Origin: Hahellaceae bacterium
Lineage (GTDB): Bacteria; Pseudomonadota; Gammaproteobacteria; Pseudomonadales; Oleiphilaceae
DNA: 64,000 nucleotides
Direction of reading: 5' to 3'
Assembly: GCA_024234505.1 (NCBI GenBank)
Contig: JACKOD010000002.1
Location: 434,001 to 498,000 of the forward strand
Positions 33,719 through 42,766 of the stretch are shown piece by piece (the first letter of the stretch is position 1; every line of letters begins with the position of its first letter). The notes beneath the pieces are model-generated. The model did not search any database, was not told the DNA's origin, and saw nothing but the letters and a program-made list of their open reading frames with translations. Made by a program: the position numbers and the translations under genes.

Positions 33719-34699
33719 GTGAAAAAAATAATAACAGCAGCCTGCCTGGTTGCCGGTTCCGCTTTTTCCGTAGCAAGTCACGCAGAAGGTTGTTCTCAGT
33801 GGTGGGGAACTGCTGGCGGATATACTGACACCAAATATCCGATACTGATGGTTCATGGTATTACCGGTTTTGATTCCATTGGTGGTTTGATCGGTTACTT
33901 TCACACCGTACCGATGAACTTGTGCCGTAGTGGTGCGGATGTAAAAGTGGCAGCCGTATCGCCATTCAATGACAGCGAGCAGCGCGGTCAACGCCTGGCG
34001 AATGATATCAACAGCAACAAATATGGCAGCTCAGCCAAATTCAATATTATCGCTCACAGCCAGGGCTCGCCTACCGCGCGCGCCGCAATCACCTATGACG
34101 CCAATATGAATGCTTCCGGCAAAGGACGTATTGCATCACTGACTTCGGTGGACGGGGTGAATAAAGGCTCGAAAACAGCCGATATGATTCGCGGCATTAT
34201 TCCGATGAATAGTGGCATTGAAGGGGGCGCAGCCGCCTTGGCGAATGCTTTTGGTACCCTGATTAGCTGGTTGTCAGGTAACAGCAGTCAGCAAAACGCG
34301 ATAGCGGCGCTGGATACCCTGACGACGCCGGGTACGAATGCGCTTAACTCCCGTCACCCTTACGGTGTGGCTTCAGGCTACTGCACCAATGATCGTGCAG
34401 AAACCGTCAGCGTACGCGGCAACAGTATCAAAATCTATTCCTGGGCGGGTAAGAGTGTCTTTACAAACGTGCTGGACGCTTTGGATCCGTTCCTGGTGAC
34501 TACGTCGCTCGCATTCAAAGGCGAAACCAGTGACGGACTGGTGTCTGTGTGCTCCCAGAAGCTCGGTAAGTATATTGGCGCCTATGATGCGAACCACATT
34601 GATGCCATTAACCACGTACTGGGCGTCACCTCCCTGTGGCACAACCCCGTCACACCTTACCGTACGCAGGCCAACCGTTTGAAAAATGCCGGTTTGTAA
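33719..34699 (+). CDS. lipA: Secreted triacylglycerol lipase LipA (family I.1/I.2)
   Basis: 326-aa lipase. With the GTG at 33719 (GGAG nine bases upstream) the protein begins with a textbook signal peptide, MKKIITAACLVAGSAFSVASHA. An ATG at 33704 is the alternative. Mature landmarks are the oxyanion region MVHGITGFDS, the nucleophile box AHSQGSP, the catalytic aspartate region SDGLVSVCS, the calcium-linked histidine segment NHIDAINHVLG, and a cysteine pair (CTND and VCSQ) forming the family's disulfide. Such lipases cross the inner membrane by Sec, fold with the help of Lif and leave by the type II system. The foldase gene lies 155 bp downstream, which confirms the assignment. Confidence 0.93.
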   Translation: MKKIITAACLVAGSAFSVASHAEGCSQWWGTAGGYTDTKYPILMVHGITGFDSIGGLIGYFHTVPMNLCRSGADVKVAAVSPFNDSEQRGQRLANDINSNKYGSSAKFNIIAHSQGSPTARAAITYDANMNASGKGRIASLTSVDGVNKGSKTADMIRGIIPMNSGIEGGAAALANAFGTLISWLSGNSSQQNAIAALDTLTTPGTNALNSRHPYGVASGYCTNDRAETVSVRGNSIKIYSWAGKSVFTNVLDALDPFLVTTSLAFKGETSDGLVSVCSQKLGKYIGAYDANHIDAINHVLGVTSLWHNPVTPYRTQANRLKNAGL

Positions 34700-34725
34700 T
34701 TATTGCGTATAGCGGGCTTTAACGG

Positions 34726-34755
34726 TCGGGTGATTTGCTTGTGCGAATCGCCCGA
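34726..34755 (+). terminator. Hairpin between lipase and foldase genes
   Basis: TCGGGTGATT and AATCGCCCGA form a 10-bp stem (one G-T pair) with a 10-nt loop and no T run. It may stabilise the lipA end or reduce expression of the foldase relative to the lipase. Confidence 0.4.
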
Positions 34756-34854
34756 TCAGATGATTTTATGACCGCTCACAATCAACAACGATTAATTAAT
34801 TTCTAATAATAAATTAAGTAAAACATTAAGCACTTCAAGCAGGTAGGGGGACGG

Positions 34855-35979
34855 ATGAAACACCTTAAATTATTGATCATACCCTTTGTTCTTGGGGGTG
34901 TGGGCATTGCAGTGTGGTGGCATCACAGTCAGCGTAGCAACACCTCGGACGAAGAGTTGAGTCCGGCTTATACGTGGGAAACTTCCGCTGTCGGGCAGCC
35001 AATTGCGGCACTGGATATTCCGGCGAATGTCGGATCGGAAGTATTGAGCGCTGAAGCTGAGGTAGAAAAAACGCCCTGGGTGGGGGCTGCCGTGCCCAGC
35101 GTACTGGAAGGTACAGAGATTGATGGCGTGCTTGAGGTGGACGAGTCGGGCAACCTGAAAGTGACTTTGGGAGTGCGCGATTTTTTTGATTATTTTCTCA
35201 GCGCCGTGGGGGAGTTGTCACCTGAAGAAGCCATTCAGGAAATCCAGAATCAGTTAAGTCGTCGTTTACCCCCCGCCGCCGCGTTGCAAGCGATGCAGCT
35301 GCTCAATGACTATCTGGAATACCAGAAACATATGGCTTCTCTGATGGCACGACAGTTAATTCCTTCCGATCAGCAGAATTATGGTTATTACGCACAAGTG
35401 ATGGAAGAGACGTTCAGCGAAGTTCGGGCGCTACGTCGTCAGTACCTTTCTCCTGCGGCAGTGGAAGCCTTTTTTTCACTCGAAGAAACCTACTCAGAAT
35501 ATGCGGTGCAGACCATAAAAATTCAGGCGGATCAACAAAGCTCTGAACACGAAAAGGAAATCCAGCTGGCGGCATTGAATGCCCAAATGCCTGCCTATAT
35601 GAAAGCTCAGGCGGATGCTTCTCGCGAGCGTGCAGAGCTGGCTACGAATGCCCAGTCGATGTTTAACCAGGGATGGTCTTCTGAGTCGGTTCGTTCGTTG
35701 CTGCAAAACCATTTCTCGAATGAGGAAGTGGATCAGATGTTGAGCTTTTATGAACACGAGAATGCCTGGCAGCAACGTTTGCAGCAATATCTGACGCGCA
35801 AGCAGACGCTGGATGCACAGACGTTAGATGACGCAACCTTGCAGGCACAACTTAATCTTATTCGAGCGGAGATCTTTCAGGACGATGAGTTGCCCAGAGT
35901 GCTGGCAGACGAAGCGATTGCAGAAAAGCTGGCGCGGTTGAATAGCACGGCCAAAGAAGGCGCATCTTCAGGGTCGTGA
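34855..35979 (+). CDS. lifO: Lipase-specific foldase Lif (LipB/LifO)
   Basis: 374-aa steric chaperone anchored in the inner membrane by one N-terminal helix (residues 3-22) and folding LipA in the periplasm. A proline- and alanine-rich linker leads into the mini-domain with the diagnostic motif RDFFDYFLSAVGE, then long helices (EAIQEIQNQLSRRLPPAAALQAM and onward) that wrap the lipase. Length and order fit the family. An AGGTAGGGGGAC ribosome-binding region precedes the ATG. Confidence 0.93.
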   Translation: MKHLKLLIIPFVLGGVGIAVWWHHSQRSNTSDEELSPAYTWETSAVGQPIAALDIPANVGSEVLSAEAEVEKTPWVGAAVPSVLEGTEIDGVLEVDESGNLKVTLGVRDFFDYFLSAVGELSPEEAIQEIQNQLSRRLPPAAALQAMQLLNDYLEYQKHMASLMARQLIPSDQQNYGYYAQVMEETFSEVRALRRQYLSPAAVEAFFSLEETYSEYAVQTIKIQADQQSSEHEKEIQLAALNAQMPAYMKAQADASRERAELATNAQSMFNQGWSSESVRSLLQNHFSNEEVDQMLSFYEHENAWQQRLQQYLTRKQTLDAQTLDDATLQAQLNLIRAEIFQDDELPRVLADEAIAEKLARLNSTAKEGASSGS

Positions 35980-36211
35980 GCGGTCAAGCCAATAGATGGG
36001 TGGCTAGGGTTAAAGTGTCACGTTCAGGCTGGTTACTTTTGAATCACTTTTGTGTCAAAGGTTGCCGGCCTTAACGTTTTTTAATATTGCAATCGTACTA
36101 TACTGCGATGCAACCCTTACTGACTGCCGGCTTTCGTCGCAGCGATTCATGAGGGCAAGCATGTTCCATAAAAACAGCTAAGACCCATAAAAATAACAAA
36201 GGGCTATGATA

Positions 36212-36874
36212 ATGTTTTCGATAGTAGAAGATCGACTTCCGGATCGTTTACGGTTGCTGGTGGTGGATGATCATCCGTTATTTGTCGAAGGATTGTCTTT
36301 AACGTTGCAAGGACTGCCACAGAAAGTCGCAATAACAGCGGCGGCCACCGCAGAGGCGGCTATACGTACGCTGAAAGTAGACCCCTCATTTGACCTTATC
36401 CTGCTGGATCTTTCGCTACCCGACGGGCGGGGTCTGTCGTTGTTGCGTCATGTACAGCTTAAACGTTTGTTTATTCCCGTTATCGTTATTTCCGCCTCAG
36501 AACAAACGGTTGATGTGGACGATGCGCTCAGAGCCGGTGCCAATGGCTTTATCGGTAAGGGGCAGGGACGACAGGGGATTCTTGAGGCCATTGATCTTGT
36601 CCTGACGGGTGAAATTTATGTTCCCCCCTTCTATACCTCTTCGGAGTCTTTACCGGACACCAATGCAGTCACGCCCTTATTGACTTCGCGACAAAGCGAA
36701 GTGTTGTTGCTGCTGGCGCAAGGATTGCCGAACAAGCGCATCTGCAGCGAGTTAGGCTTAACGGAGCATACGGTGAAAACACACCTGAAAGCGCTTTTTT
36801 CGCTGCTTGACGCACATAACCGGACGGAGTGCGTTCGCAAGGCTGAACGTATGGGGCTTTTACCTGTCGTCTGA
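36212..36874 (+). CDS. NarL/LuxR-family response regulator
   Basis: 220-aa regulator. The receiver domain has the acidic pair in VVDDHPLFVEGL, the phospho-acceptor aspartate in LILLDLSLPDG and the lysine in IGKGQGRQ. The C-terminal GerE-type HTH is LTSRQSEVLLLLAQGLPNKRICSELGLTEHTVKTHLKALF. ATG at 36212 has AAGGG at the right distance; ATG at 36206 is too close to it. The gene converges on a hybrid sensor kinase 44 bp away, its most likely partner, although the kinase also has its own receiver. Confidence 0.9.
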   Translation: MFSIVEDRLPDRLRLLVVDDHPLFVEGLSLTLQGLPQKVAITAAATAEAAIRTLKVDPSFDLILLDLSLPDGRGLSLLRHVQLKRLFIPVIVISASEQTVDVDDALRAGANGFIGKGQGRQGILEAIDLVLTGEIYVPPFYTSSESLPDTNAVTPLLTSRQSEVLLLLAQGLPNKRICSELGLTEHTVKTHLKALFSLLDAHNRTECVRKAERMGLLPVV

Positions 36875-36918
36875 ATCCTGTCGGGGCGATGTGATGCCCG
36901 ATGGATCCGGGCACGCAG

Positions 36919-38754
36919 TTAATGCAGCGTAGACAGGTGCTGTAACATCATGCGCAAGCGCGAGGGCTGAAGTGGTTTGTGGGCAAGAATTGTGCTTTCA
37001 TCGATCAGTCCGGCAAGATTGAGTTCGTTATCTGCCGTGACAATGAGCGCGGGGATTTGCTTTTTAAGCGTGTTCCGAATGACTTGAATGACCTGCGCAC
37101 CGTTCTGGTTATTTTCCAGATGATAGTCGCTGATGATGAGTTCAGGTTGCCATTGTCGTGAGATTTTTTCTGCGCCGGTCATATGCTGACAATACTGCAC
37201 CTCATATCCCCAACGCTGAAGCAATTGCGCCATGGCCTGTAAAATATCCGGCTCGTCATCGATAAGGAGAACCCGTTTTGATGGGGTGACCTGTTGTCCT
37301 GATTGGGGGGATGGGGCTGGGTTTGTAGTCATTGCGCGGGTTCGTTGCGGACGTAAATCCAGTGCTTCTCGCGAAAGCTTATTGCCCCGGGATTCATCAA
37401 ATAAAGGGGCATCTATCCAGAACGTGGAGCCTTGACCGGTACTGGATTGCAGTCCAAGAGGCAATTCGAGCTGCTGGCAAAGCTGTTTGACAATGGTTAG
37501 CCCCAATCCTAATCCTTTTGATTGTGAGGCTTTCGCCTGACTGAACTCCTCGAAAATACGCGATTGCTCATCAGCAGGAATACCTGCACCGTTGTCGCTG
37601 ATCAATATCCGGTAATGCCCGCCGACTTTTCGCCAACTAAGAATAATGCGTGTTGCGCCGGAATGGGTGTAGGCGTTTTCCAATAAGTTGCGAAGGATGC
37701 GCCCCAATAAAATGTGGTCTGTATACAGAGTCGCATCGGCGGGGCCGAGGCAGCGTAAGGTGATGTTCTCTTTGAGGGCCCGGCCCTGAAATTCGTCAAT
37801 GAGTTCGTTTGCCAGTGGAGTAAATACCACGGGCTGGCGGTTCATTTTGAAACGGCCCACCGAAATTCGGGAAATATCCAGCACCGAACCCAGCATCTGG
37901 TTCAGGTGCTTAATAGAGCGTTGCAACTGGCGCACCGAGTGTTGTTCCTGACCTTCGGGCAGCCGTTGTTCCAGATCTTCTGCGATCAGGGTCATCGCAT
38001 GTAGTGGCTGGCGGAGGTCGTGTCCGGCACTGGCGAGTAAGCGGGTTTTTTCCCGGCTTTCCTGCATCAGCAATTCGCGAGATCGCTGGATCAGTGTATG
38101 GTGGAGGAACTGGGTACGAACGCTGTTTTGCTGAAGAATACTGCCTACCATACCCATGATATTGGCCGTCATGAGGAAGGCGATATTGTATAAAAGCGCT
38201 TCTTTCGGGTAGTGCACTTTGAGCTCCACTGTCACATAGAGCACGCACAGTGCCAGGCTAATCGCGCTGATCCAGACAAATGGCATCGCCATCAGCGAGT
38301 AACCGAACATCAGCATCAATAACAGGCCGTCATAGGGCAGCACAATGTGTTCCAGTCGCGCGGTGAGAATAATGCCGACGATCCCCGCACCCGAAACAAA
38401 AAAGGCCAAGGCATAAAGTGGCATAAAGCGTCGATACGGCCAGTTTTGTTTGCTACACCACATCATCAGACCAATCACAGGGCAGATCAGACTAAGACGA
38501 ATCAATATGGTGACGGCATAAACCTGACTCGGAAACAGCAAGGCATCGAGTATCGAATAGGTAAAAAACAGTAGTAATCCGCTCCAGCCAATCGGTATGA
38601 CTCGCTTTAGGATGCGCGCATAGCGATAATCTTCAAATGCTTTTTCGAGGGAGGGATTGAAACGCCAGAAAATGGTCTTCTGTGCGAACGCAGATTCGAC
38701 TTCGGGGTCTTTAAGCAGCAGTGGATCGGTCAGTAATGATTCTTGTGTCTTCAT
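36919..38754 (-). CDS. Hybrid sensor histidine kinase with membrane N terminus
   Basis: 611-aa protein. About six transmembrane helices (residues 45-205) are followed by HisKA with GHDLRQPLHAM (phospho-histidine), HATPase_c with N box NLLENAYTHSG and G boxes ISDNGAGIPADE and GLGLGLTIVKQL, a linker rich in proline and glutamine, and a C-terminal receiver with aspartate in LIISDYHLENN. No HPt domain is present, so phosphotransfer to the neighbouring LuxR-type regulator would be direct or would need an HPt elsewhere. The H-box GHDLRQPL is the type found in Pseudomonas RcsC-like or PA1611-like kinases. Confidence 0.9.
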   Translation of the reverse strand: MKTQESLLTDPLLLKDPEVESAFAQKTIFWRFNPSLEKAFEDYRYARILKRVIPIGWSGLLLFFTYSILDALLFPSQVYAVTILIRLSLICPVIGLMMWCSKQNWPYRRFMPLYALAFFVSGAGIVGIILTARLEHIVLPYDGLLLMLMFGYSLMAMPFVWISAISLALCVLYVTVELKVHYPKEALLYNIAFLMTANIMGMVGSILQQNSVRTQFLHHTLIQRSRELLMQESREKTRLLASAGHDLRQPLHAMTLIAEDLEQRLPEGQEQHSVRQLQRSIKHLNQMLGSVLDISRISVGRFKMNRQPVVFTPLANELIDEFQGRALKENITLRCLGPADATLYTDHILLGRILRNLLENAYTHSGATRIILSWRKVGGHYRILISDNGAGIPADEQSRIFEEFSQAKASQSKGLGLGLTIVKQLCQQLELPLGLQSSTGQGSTFWIDAPLFDESRGNKLSREALDLRPQRTRAMTTNPAPSPQSGQQVTPSKRVLLIDDEPDILQAMAQLLQRWGYEVQYCQHMTGAEKISRQWQPELIISDYHLENNQNGAQVIQVIRNTLKKQIPALIVTADNELNLAGLIDESTILAHKPLQPSRLRMMLQHLSTLH

Positions 38755-38985
38755 GGCAGTATTATTATTTTTATGATATTGCCCAATCAGGTGGCGACAC
38801 GCGGATTGGGTGATGGCAAACCGACTTGGTAATGCTGATGCTACGCAGGTTGCGTGCGGGCAGCAAGTTGTTTGCCCGTGCGCACGGTGAAAGCGCGGGG
38901 CGGGTCACATATTGTGCTAACAGGTTATGCAAGTCAGTAAATAGGGCGTGCGCCCAACGGCGGTGGACGTTCCTTGCGATCATCC

Positions 38986-39012
38986 GGTAGCGAGGGGTGA
39001 CCTCGCCCCGAT
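38986..39012. repeat. REP-like element, family member 2
   Basis: GGTAGCGAGGGGTGACCTCG and the following CCCCGAT are the reverse complement of the right arm at 22356-22380 with few changes. The hairpin GCGAGG-N5-CCTCGC is inside it. The surrounding 38755-39135 gap contains no gene I can support. Confidence 0.6.
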
Positions 39013-39135
39013 GTTCGAAGCCTCTGCCGCCGAAAGCGCCCCAGGGATGGGCCGATTACCATCCCATCGTAGTCAGTAACAGGGGGGCGAATGACATGCC
39101 AATACGTCAGCACTCCCCCGGCAGGAATTGGCCTG

Positions 39136-40407
39136 TTAATGGGCCATGGCACTTTGTAGTCGGGCACTACGGGTACGCAAAGTGAAGGTTAACAGTGCGC
39201 TGACTATCAGCAAACCACCCGCTAATGCAAACGCACTGCTGAAATTGCCGCTGGCCGCTTTGATGGTTTCCGCCACACGCACCAGCACAAATGCCCCCAT
39301 GCCCCACGCGGTGAACAGTAAACCGTAGTTCATACCGAAATTCTTGAGGCCCCAATAGTCCTTGGCAAAGGAGGGGAACAGGGCGAGGTTGGTGCCATAG
39401 TTAAATCCGATAAAGGTTGCCAGCAAGGTGAGCAGAATAGCATTGGCGTTGGCGCCCAGAACGGGGATGGCAGCGAACATCAGGATGGCCTGAAAGCTCA
39501 ACATGCAGACCAGCGTGTTGATCCGCCCGATTTTATCGGACAGCACACCGGCAACAATGCGTCCGCCGGCATTGCCCACGGCCATAATGGCAACCGCGAC
39601 AAACGCCATGGGCCCCAGGCTTTGTTTGGCCATCCCTGCCACACTGCCAATCACCATCAGACCCGCACCAGCACCAATAAAATAGATTAGCCACAGCAAG
39701 TAAAAACGACGGTCTTTCAAAATATCTGAGGGTGCATAGTCGGTGGTGGGTTTGTTGCTAGTGGCCTTCGACGCGGCGCTGGATTCGCTGACCGGGGGGT
39801 TCACAATCGACATGGCAAGTGTGCAGACGATTAAGGTGAAACCAATGCCGAAGATCATCATAGCCTGCTGCAAGCCAACGGTGCTGAGCAGATATTTTGC
39901 CAGAGGAGCGATATATACCGGAGCCAGACCAAAGCCAGATACCACAATGCCCGCGATCAAGCCGGTTTTAGCAGGTGGAAACCACTTTAACGCCGGCGGC
40001 GTGGCGGCAGAGTAGCCAAATCCCATCCCTGCGCCGGCCAGAACGCCAAAACCCAAAATCCACGCCAGATAGTCATTGGTCTGGGAAATTAGCATGAAGC
40101 CGGAGCCGACCAGTAATCCACCCAGCATGGCAGTTAGCCGCGGTCCGAATTTATCCTGGAACTTTCCCGCGATAATCATGGTAAATGCGAACACCAGACA
40201 GGCTAATGCGTAGGGATCATTCACCGAGGCCATATCCCACTGAAACGCGCCTTCACCACCGGCCGTAATGGAATCGGTAATGGCTTTTTTGAAGATGCTC
40301 CAGGCGTAGAGTACGCCCAGTGCCAGATTGATGCCTGTCCCTGCAAGTGCAACTTGCCACCCGCGATTTTTCATCGCGTGGCTATTCATGGATTGTTTTA
40401 TGCTCAT
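39136..40407 (-). CDS. OFA-family MFS transporter (oxalate/formate antiporter-like)
   Basis: 423-aa inner-membrane carrier with about 12 transmembrane segments. The N terminus WQVALAGTGINLALGVLYAWSIF and the cytoplasmic loop DKFGPRLTAMLGGLL are typical of the oxalate:formate antiporter branch of MFS, which also includes YhjX-like and lactate/pyruvate-type carriers. A central hydrophilic loop (SESSAASKATSNKPTT) separates the two halves. The second loop signature is LSDKIGRINTL. The substrate is unknown, though a small mono- or dicarboxylate is likely. It stands alone. Confidence 0.87.
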   Translation of the reverse strand: MSIKQSMNSHAMKNRGWQVALAGTGINLALGVLYAWSIFKKAITDSITAGGEGAFQWDMASVNDPYALACLVFAFTMIIAGKFQDKFGPRLTAMLGGLLVGSGFMLISQTNDYLAWILGFGVLAGAGMGFGYSAATPPALKWFPPAKTGLIAGIVVSGFGLAPVYIAPLAKYLLSTVGLQQAMMIFGIGFTLIVCTLAMSIVNPPVSESSAASKATSNKPTTDYAPSDILKDRRFYLLWLIYFIGAGAGLMVIGSVAGMAKQSLGPMAFVAVAIMAVGNAGGRIVAGVLSDKIGRINTLVCMLSFQAILMFAAIPVLGANANAILLTLLATFIGFNYGTNLALFPSFAKDYWGLKNFGMNYGLLFTAWGMGAFVLVRVAETIKAASGNFSSAFALAGGLLIVSALLTFTLRTRSARLQSAMAH

Positions 40408-40575
40408 GGCAATTCCCTAGTTAACAACGTTCAAAAACCGGGGCACGACACGCTTTTTATTGTGTGCTCCGTGGTTTTTTTGTGCGCTCGGTGGCGGTAT
40501 AACCATGGCATTAGAGCGTATTTTGATCGTTATTCACTTGCAGAAGATCAAGAGCACCAAGAATTTTTTTCGGGG

Positions 40576-41298
40576 TTAACGACAGGCGTGGTCTTTACGT
40601 GTTTGTTCTGAGGCAATACCTAGAATGGAGGCATTGAAGAAGTTGTCCAGCGTTTCTTCCAGCGAGTGCTCGCAGGCAAATGTCAGAGGGCAAGGCAGGT
40701 TCTGGCCTTGTTGACTCCAGGCAGTACGAAAATTCTGGACATCGTGATTAAAAAATCCGTCAATGAGCAGGCTCGATATACCGTGAATCTGCGCCCAGAT
40801 CGGGTCAGCCAGCGAGCGGACTTCTGCGTTGCGAAAGATACCGGTTTCGATACCTTTGCGAACGGTTTTCAACAGCAGTTCATAGCTGGTGCCGGCTGCA
40901 ATCATCAGCTCCATGCTTTCTGTGCGCTCAGAAATGGCAGGGCCAAACATCAGCTTGTATTTTTCGGGGTGTGTTGTGGCGAAATGAATATAAGCCCTTC
41001 CTTTTAAGCGCATTTCTTCCAATATTGGGAGCGCGCGCTCATCGACATGGTGCATGGCTTCGGCCATTTGCTCAAACCCGGCAATGGCGATAGCAATTAA
41101 CAGCGAACGCTTGTCAGGAAAATGCCGGTAGGGTGCATTGGCCGAAACGCCGGCATCTTTAGCAATGGCACGCAGACTGAGTTTCTCCATTCCTACATCA
41201 CGAATATGTGCACAGGCAATATCGATCAACACTTCGCGCAAGTTACCGTGATGGTAATTGCCTGATTTTTCATTGCTGACATCCGTGGGGAAAGTCAT
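40576..41298 (-). CDS. TetR/AcrR family repressor of the RND efflux operon
   Basis: 240-aa regulator with HTH GMEKLSLRAIAKDAGVSANAPYRHFPDKRSLLIAIA (residues 35-70) and a C-terminal TetR_C-type domain (HPEKYKLMFGPAISER, QIHGISSLLIDGFF). GGGAG precedes the ATG at 41298. It is divergent from an RND adaptor and pump operon, with a palindromic operator between them, the standard layout for a local efflux repressor. Confidence 0.88.
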   Translation of the reverse strand: MTFPTDVSNEKSGNYHHGNLREVLIDIACAHIRDVGMEKLSLRAIAKDAGVSANAPYRHFPDKRSLLIAIAIAGFEQMAEAMHHVDERALPILEEMRLKGRAYIHFATTHPEKYKLMFGPAISERTESMELMIAAGTSYELLLKTVRKGIETGIFRNAEVRSLADPIWAQIHGISSLLIDGFFNHDVQNFRTAWSQQGQNLPCPLTFACEHSLEETLDNFFNASILGIASEQTRKDHACR

Positions 41299-41432
41299 AA
41301 CAGCTCCCAAGTAATTAAGATGTAGATTTTAACAGAATCTCAATGTTTGTCTGGTGATTTGCATTGATGGTCTCGGTGTCATGTTCTGTCTGATGAATGA
41401 TGCGTCGGGTTGTGACGCAATTTTACGGATTG

Positions 41433-41482
41433 ATGTTGACACTGAAAACATTGTCCTACTATTATGTTGACATCGTCAACAT
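41433..41482 (+). promoter_or_regulatory. Promoter and operator of the RND operon
   Basis: TTGACA at 41436 is followed after 18 bases by TATTAT at 41460. The perfect inverted repeat ATGTTGACATCGTCAACAT (41464-41482; ATGTTGAC-ATC-GTCAACAT) overlaps the -10, and a second ATGTTGAC half-site at 41433 covers the -35, with a weaker ACAT partner. An adjacent hairpin, TGCGTC-N7-GACGCA, lies at 41401-41419. Repression by the divergent TetR protein would block polymerase directly. Confidence 0.72.
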
Positions 41483-41605
41483 GGATTATGTAACGGTGTT
41501 GGGTTGTCTCGTACGGTCGCCGTATGAAGACAACACCCTGCATGATGACAGTTGTCACTCGTATGAATTTAATAATGAAGATAAAGCATCCTGTGGGAGG
41601 CGGTT

Positions 41606-42667
41606 ATGGATCAGGTCAAGCAACATCCGGGTTTAATCAGAACCATGCTGTTTTTATTGAGCGCCAGTGTGGCGGTATGGGCACCTTCTTCGCAGGCCGT
41701 TGCCGAAACCCCGTTACTCACGGCCCCCGTCAAAGTTGAAACGAACGCGCTCAGCTTCTTCACGTCGGGCGTGCTCATGAACAAAGGTCAAACCCGGTTG
41801 TCATTTAAAACGTCGGGATTGATCAATGAGTTGACCTTTAAAGAAGGGGAGTCGGTTAAAAAAGGGCAATTGCTGGCGCGACTTGATCTCTCCGAGATTC
41901 AGGCGCGGCAACAACTCGCCAAGGCCGACCTGAAACGCGCCGAATTGGATGTGGAGCGTCTGAAATCACTGGTAAAGAATCAACTGGCACCCAAGGAGCA
42001 GTTGGACAATGCGCTGATCCGCCTGGACAAAGCGACGGCGTCACTGGCCATTGAAAACTTTAATCTTAAACACTCTGAAATTGTCGCCCCTGAAAATGGC
42101 GTTGTGTTAAAACAGTATGTAGAAAAAGATGAAATGGTAACGCCGGGGCAGCCCGCCTTACTTTTTTCAGGCAATTCCGAAGGCTGGATTATTCGGGCGG
42201 GTTTAATTGATCGTGAAGCGGTGCAGGTTCAGTTGGGGGATAAGGTCGCAATCCAATTGGATGCTTATCCGGGCATCATGCTCGAAGGAAAAGTGACTGA
42301 ACTGGCGGCGCAGGCCTCAGCCGATACCGGTCTGTTTGAGCTGGAAATCGAGCTGCGTCATCCAAAGGTACGTTTGTTGTCAGGCTTGTATGCCCATTTG
42401 CACATTCAACCATCTCTACAGCCCTCGATTTCGCGTGTTCCGGCATCTGCATTGTTAAAAGCCAATGGACGCACCGGGCAGGTCGCGCAGTTGAATCCGC
42501 TGAATCACATGGTTGAGATAAAAACCGTACAAATTCACTCGCTTTCTGGTGATTCGGTGTTGGTACAGCAAGGGTTGAATCCTACCTGGCCCATAGTGCT
42601 GGGTTCGCCTTATCACATTAATGGCCTGACCCAGAATACCGCTGCCAGTGTCGCGGCGGCACATTAA
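41606..42667 (+). CDS. RND efflux periplasmic adaptor subunit
   Basis: 353-aa membrane-fusion protein. An N-terminal signal/anchor (MLFLLSASVAVWAPSSQA) is followed by the barrel-sandwich lipoyl halves (GLINELTFKEGESVKKGQLLARLD and IVAPENGVVLKQYVEKDEMVTPGQP) around a helical hairpin (residues 90-150), and a beta-barrel region (EGKVTELAAQASADTGLFELEIEL). GGGAGG precedes the ATG. It is the first gene of the operon with the RND permease 99 bp downstream. No outer-membrane channel gene is nearby, so a TolC-like protein elsewhere is expected. Confidence 0.9.
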   Translation: MDQVKQHPGLIRTMLFLLSASVAVWAPSSQAVAETPLLTAPVKVETNALSFFTSGVLMNKGQTRLSFKTSGLINELTFKEGESVKKGQLLARLDLSEIQARQQLAKADLKRAELDVERLKSLVKNQLAPKEQLDNALIRLDKATASLAIENFNLKHSEIVAPENGVVLKQYVEKDEMVTPGQPALLFSGNSEGWIIRAGLIDREAVQVQLGDKVAIQLDAYPGIMLEGKVTELAAQASADTGLFELEIELRHPKVRLLSGLYAHLHIQPSLQPSISRVPASALLKANGRTGQVAQLNPLNHMVEIKTVQIHSLSGDSVLVQQGLNPTWPIVLGSPYHINGLTQNTAASVAAAH

Positions 42668-42766
42668 TACTCCTGTCGGGGAGATTTGATTCTCCCCTTT
42701 GTTTGTTGTTGATCTGCTTGCCCGGTGTACGGGGCCACTTTTGCTTTTGACTTTTCGGATGTGCAT

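Noticed and set aside
33392..33991. 199-aa minus-strand ORF spanning the methyltransferase-lipase junction
   Set aside because: It covers parts of two real genes in antisense, and its composition (many Cys, His, Arg) is typical of a shadow frame.
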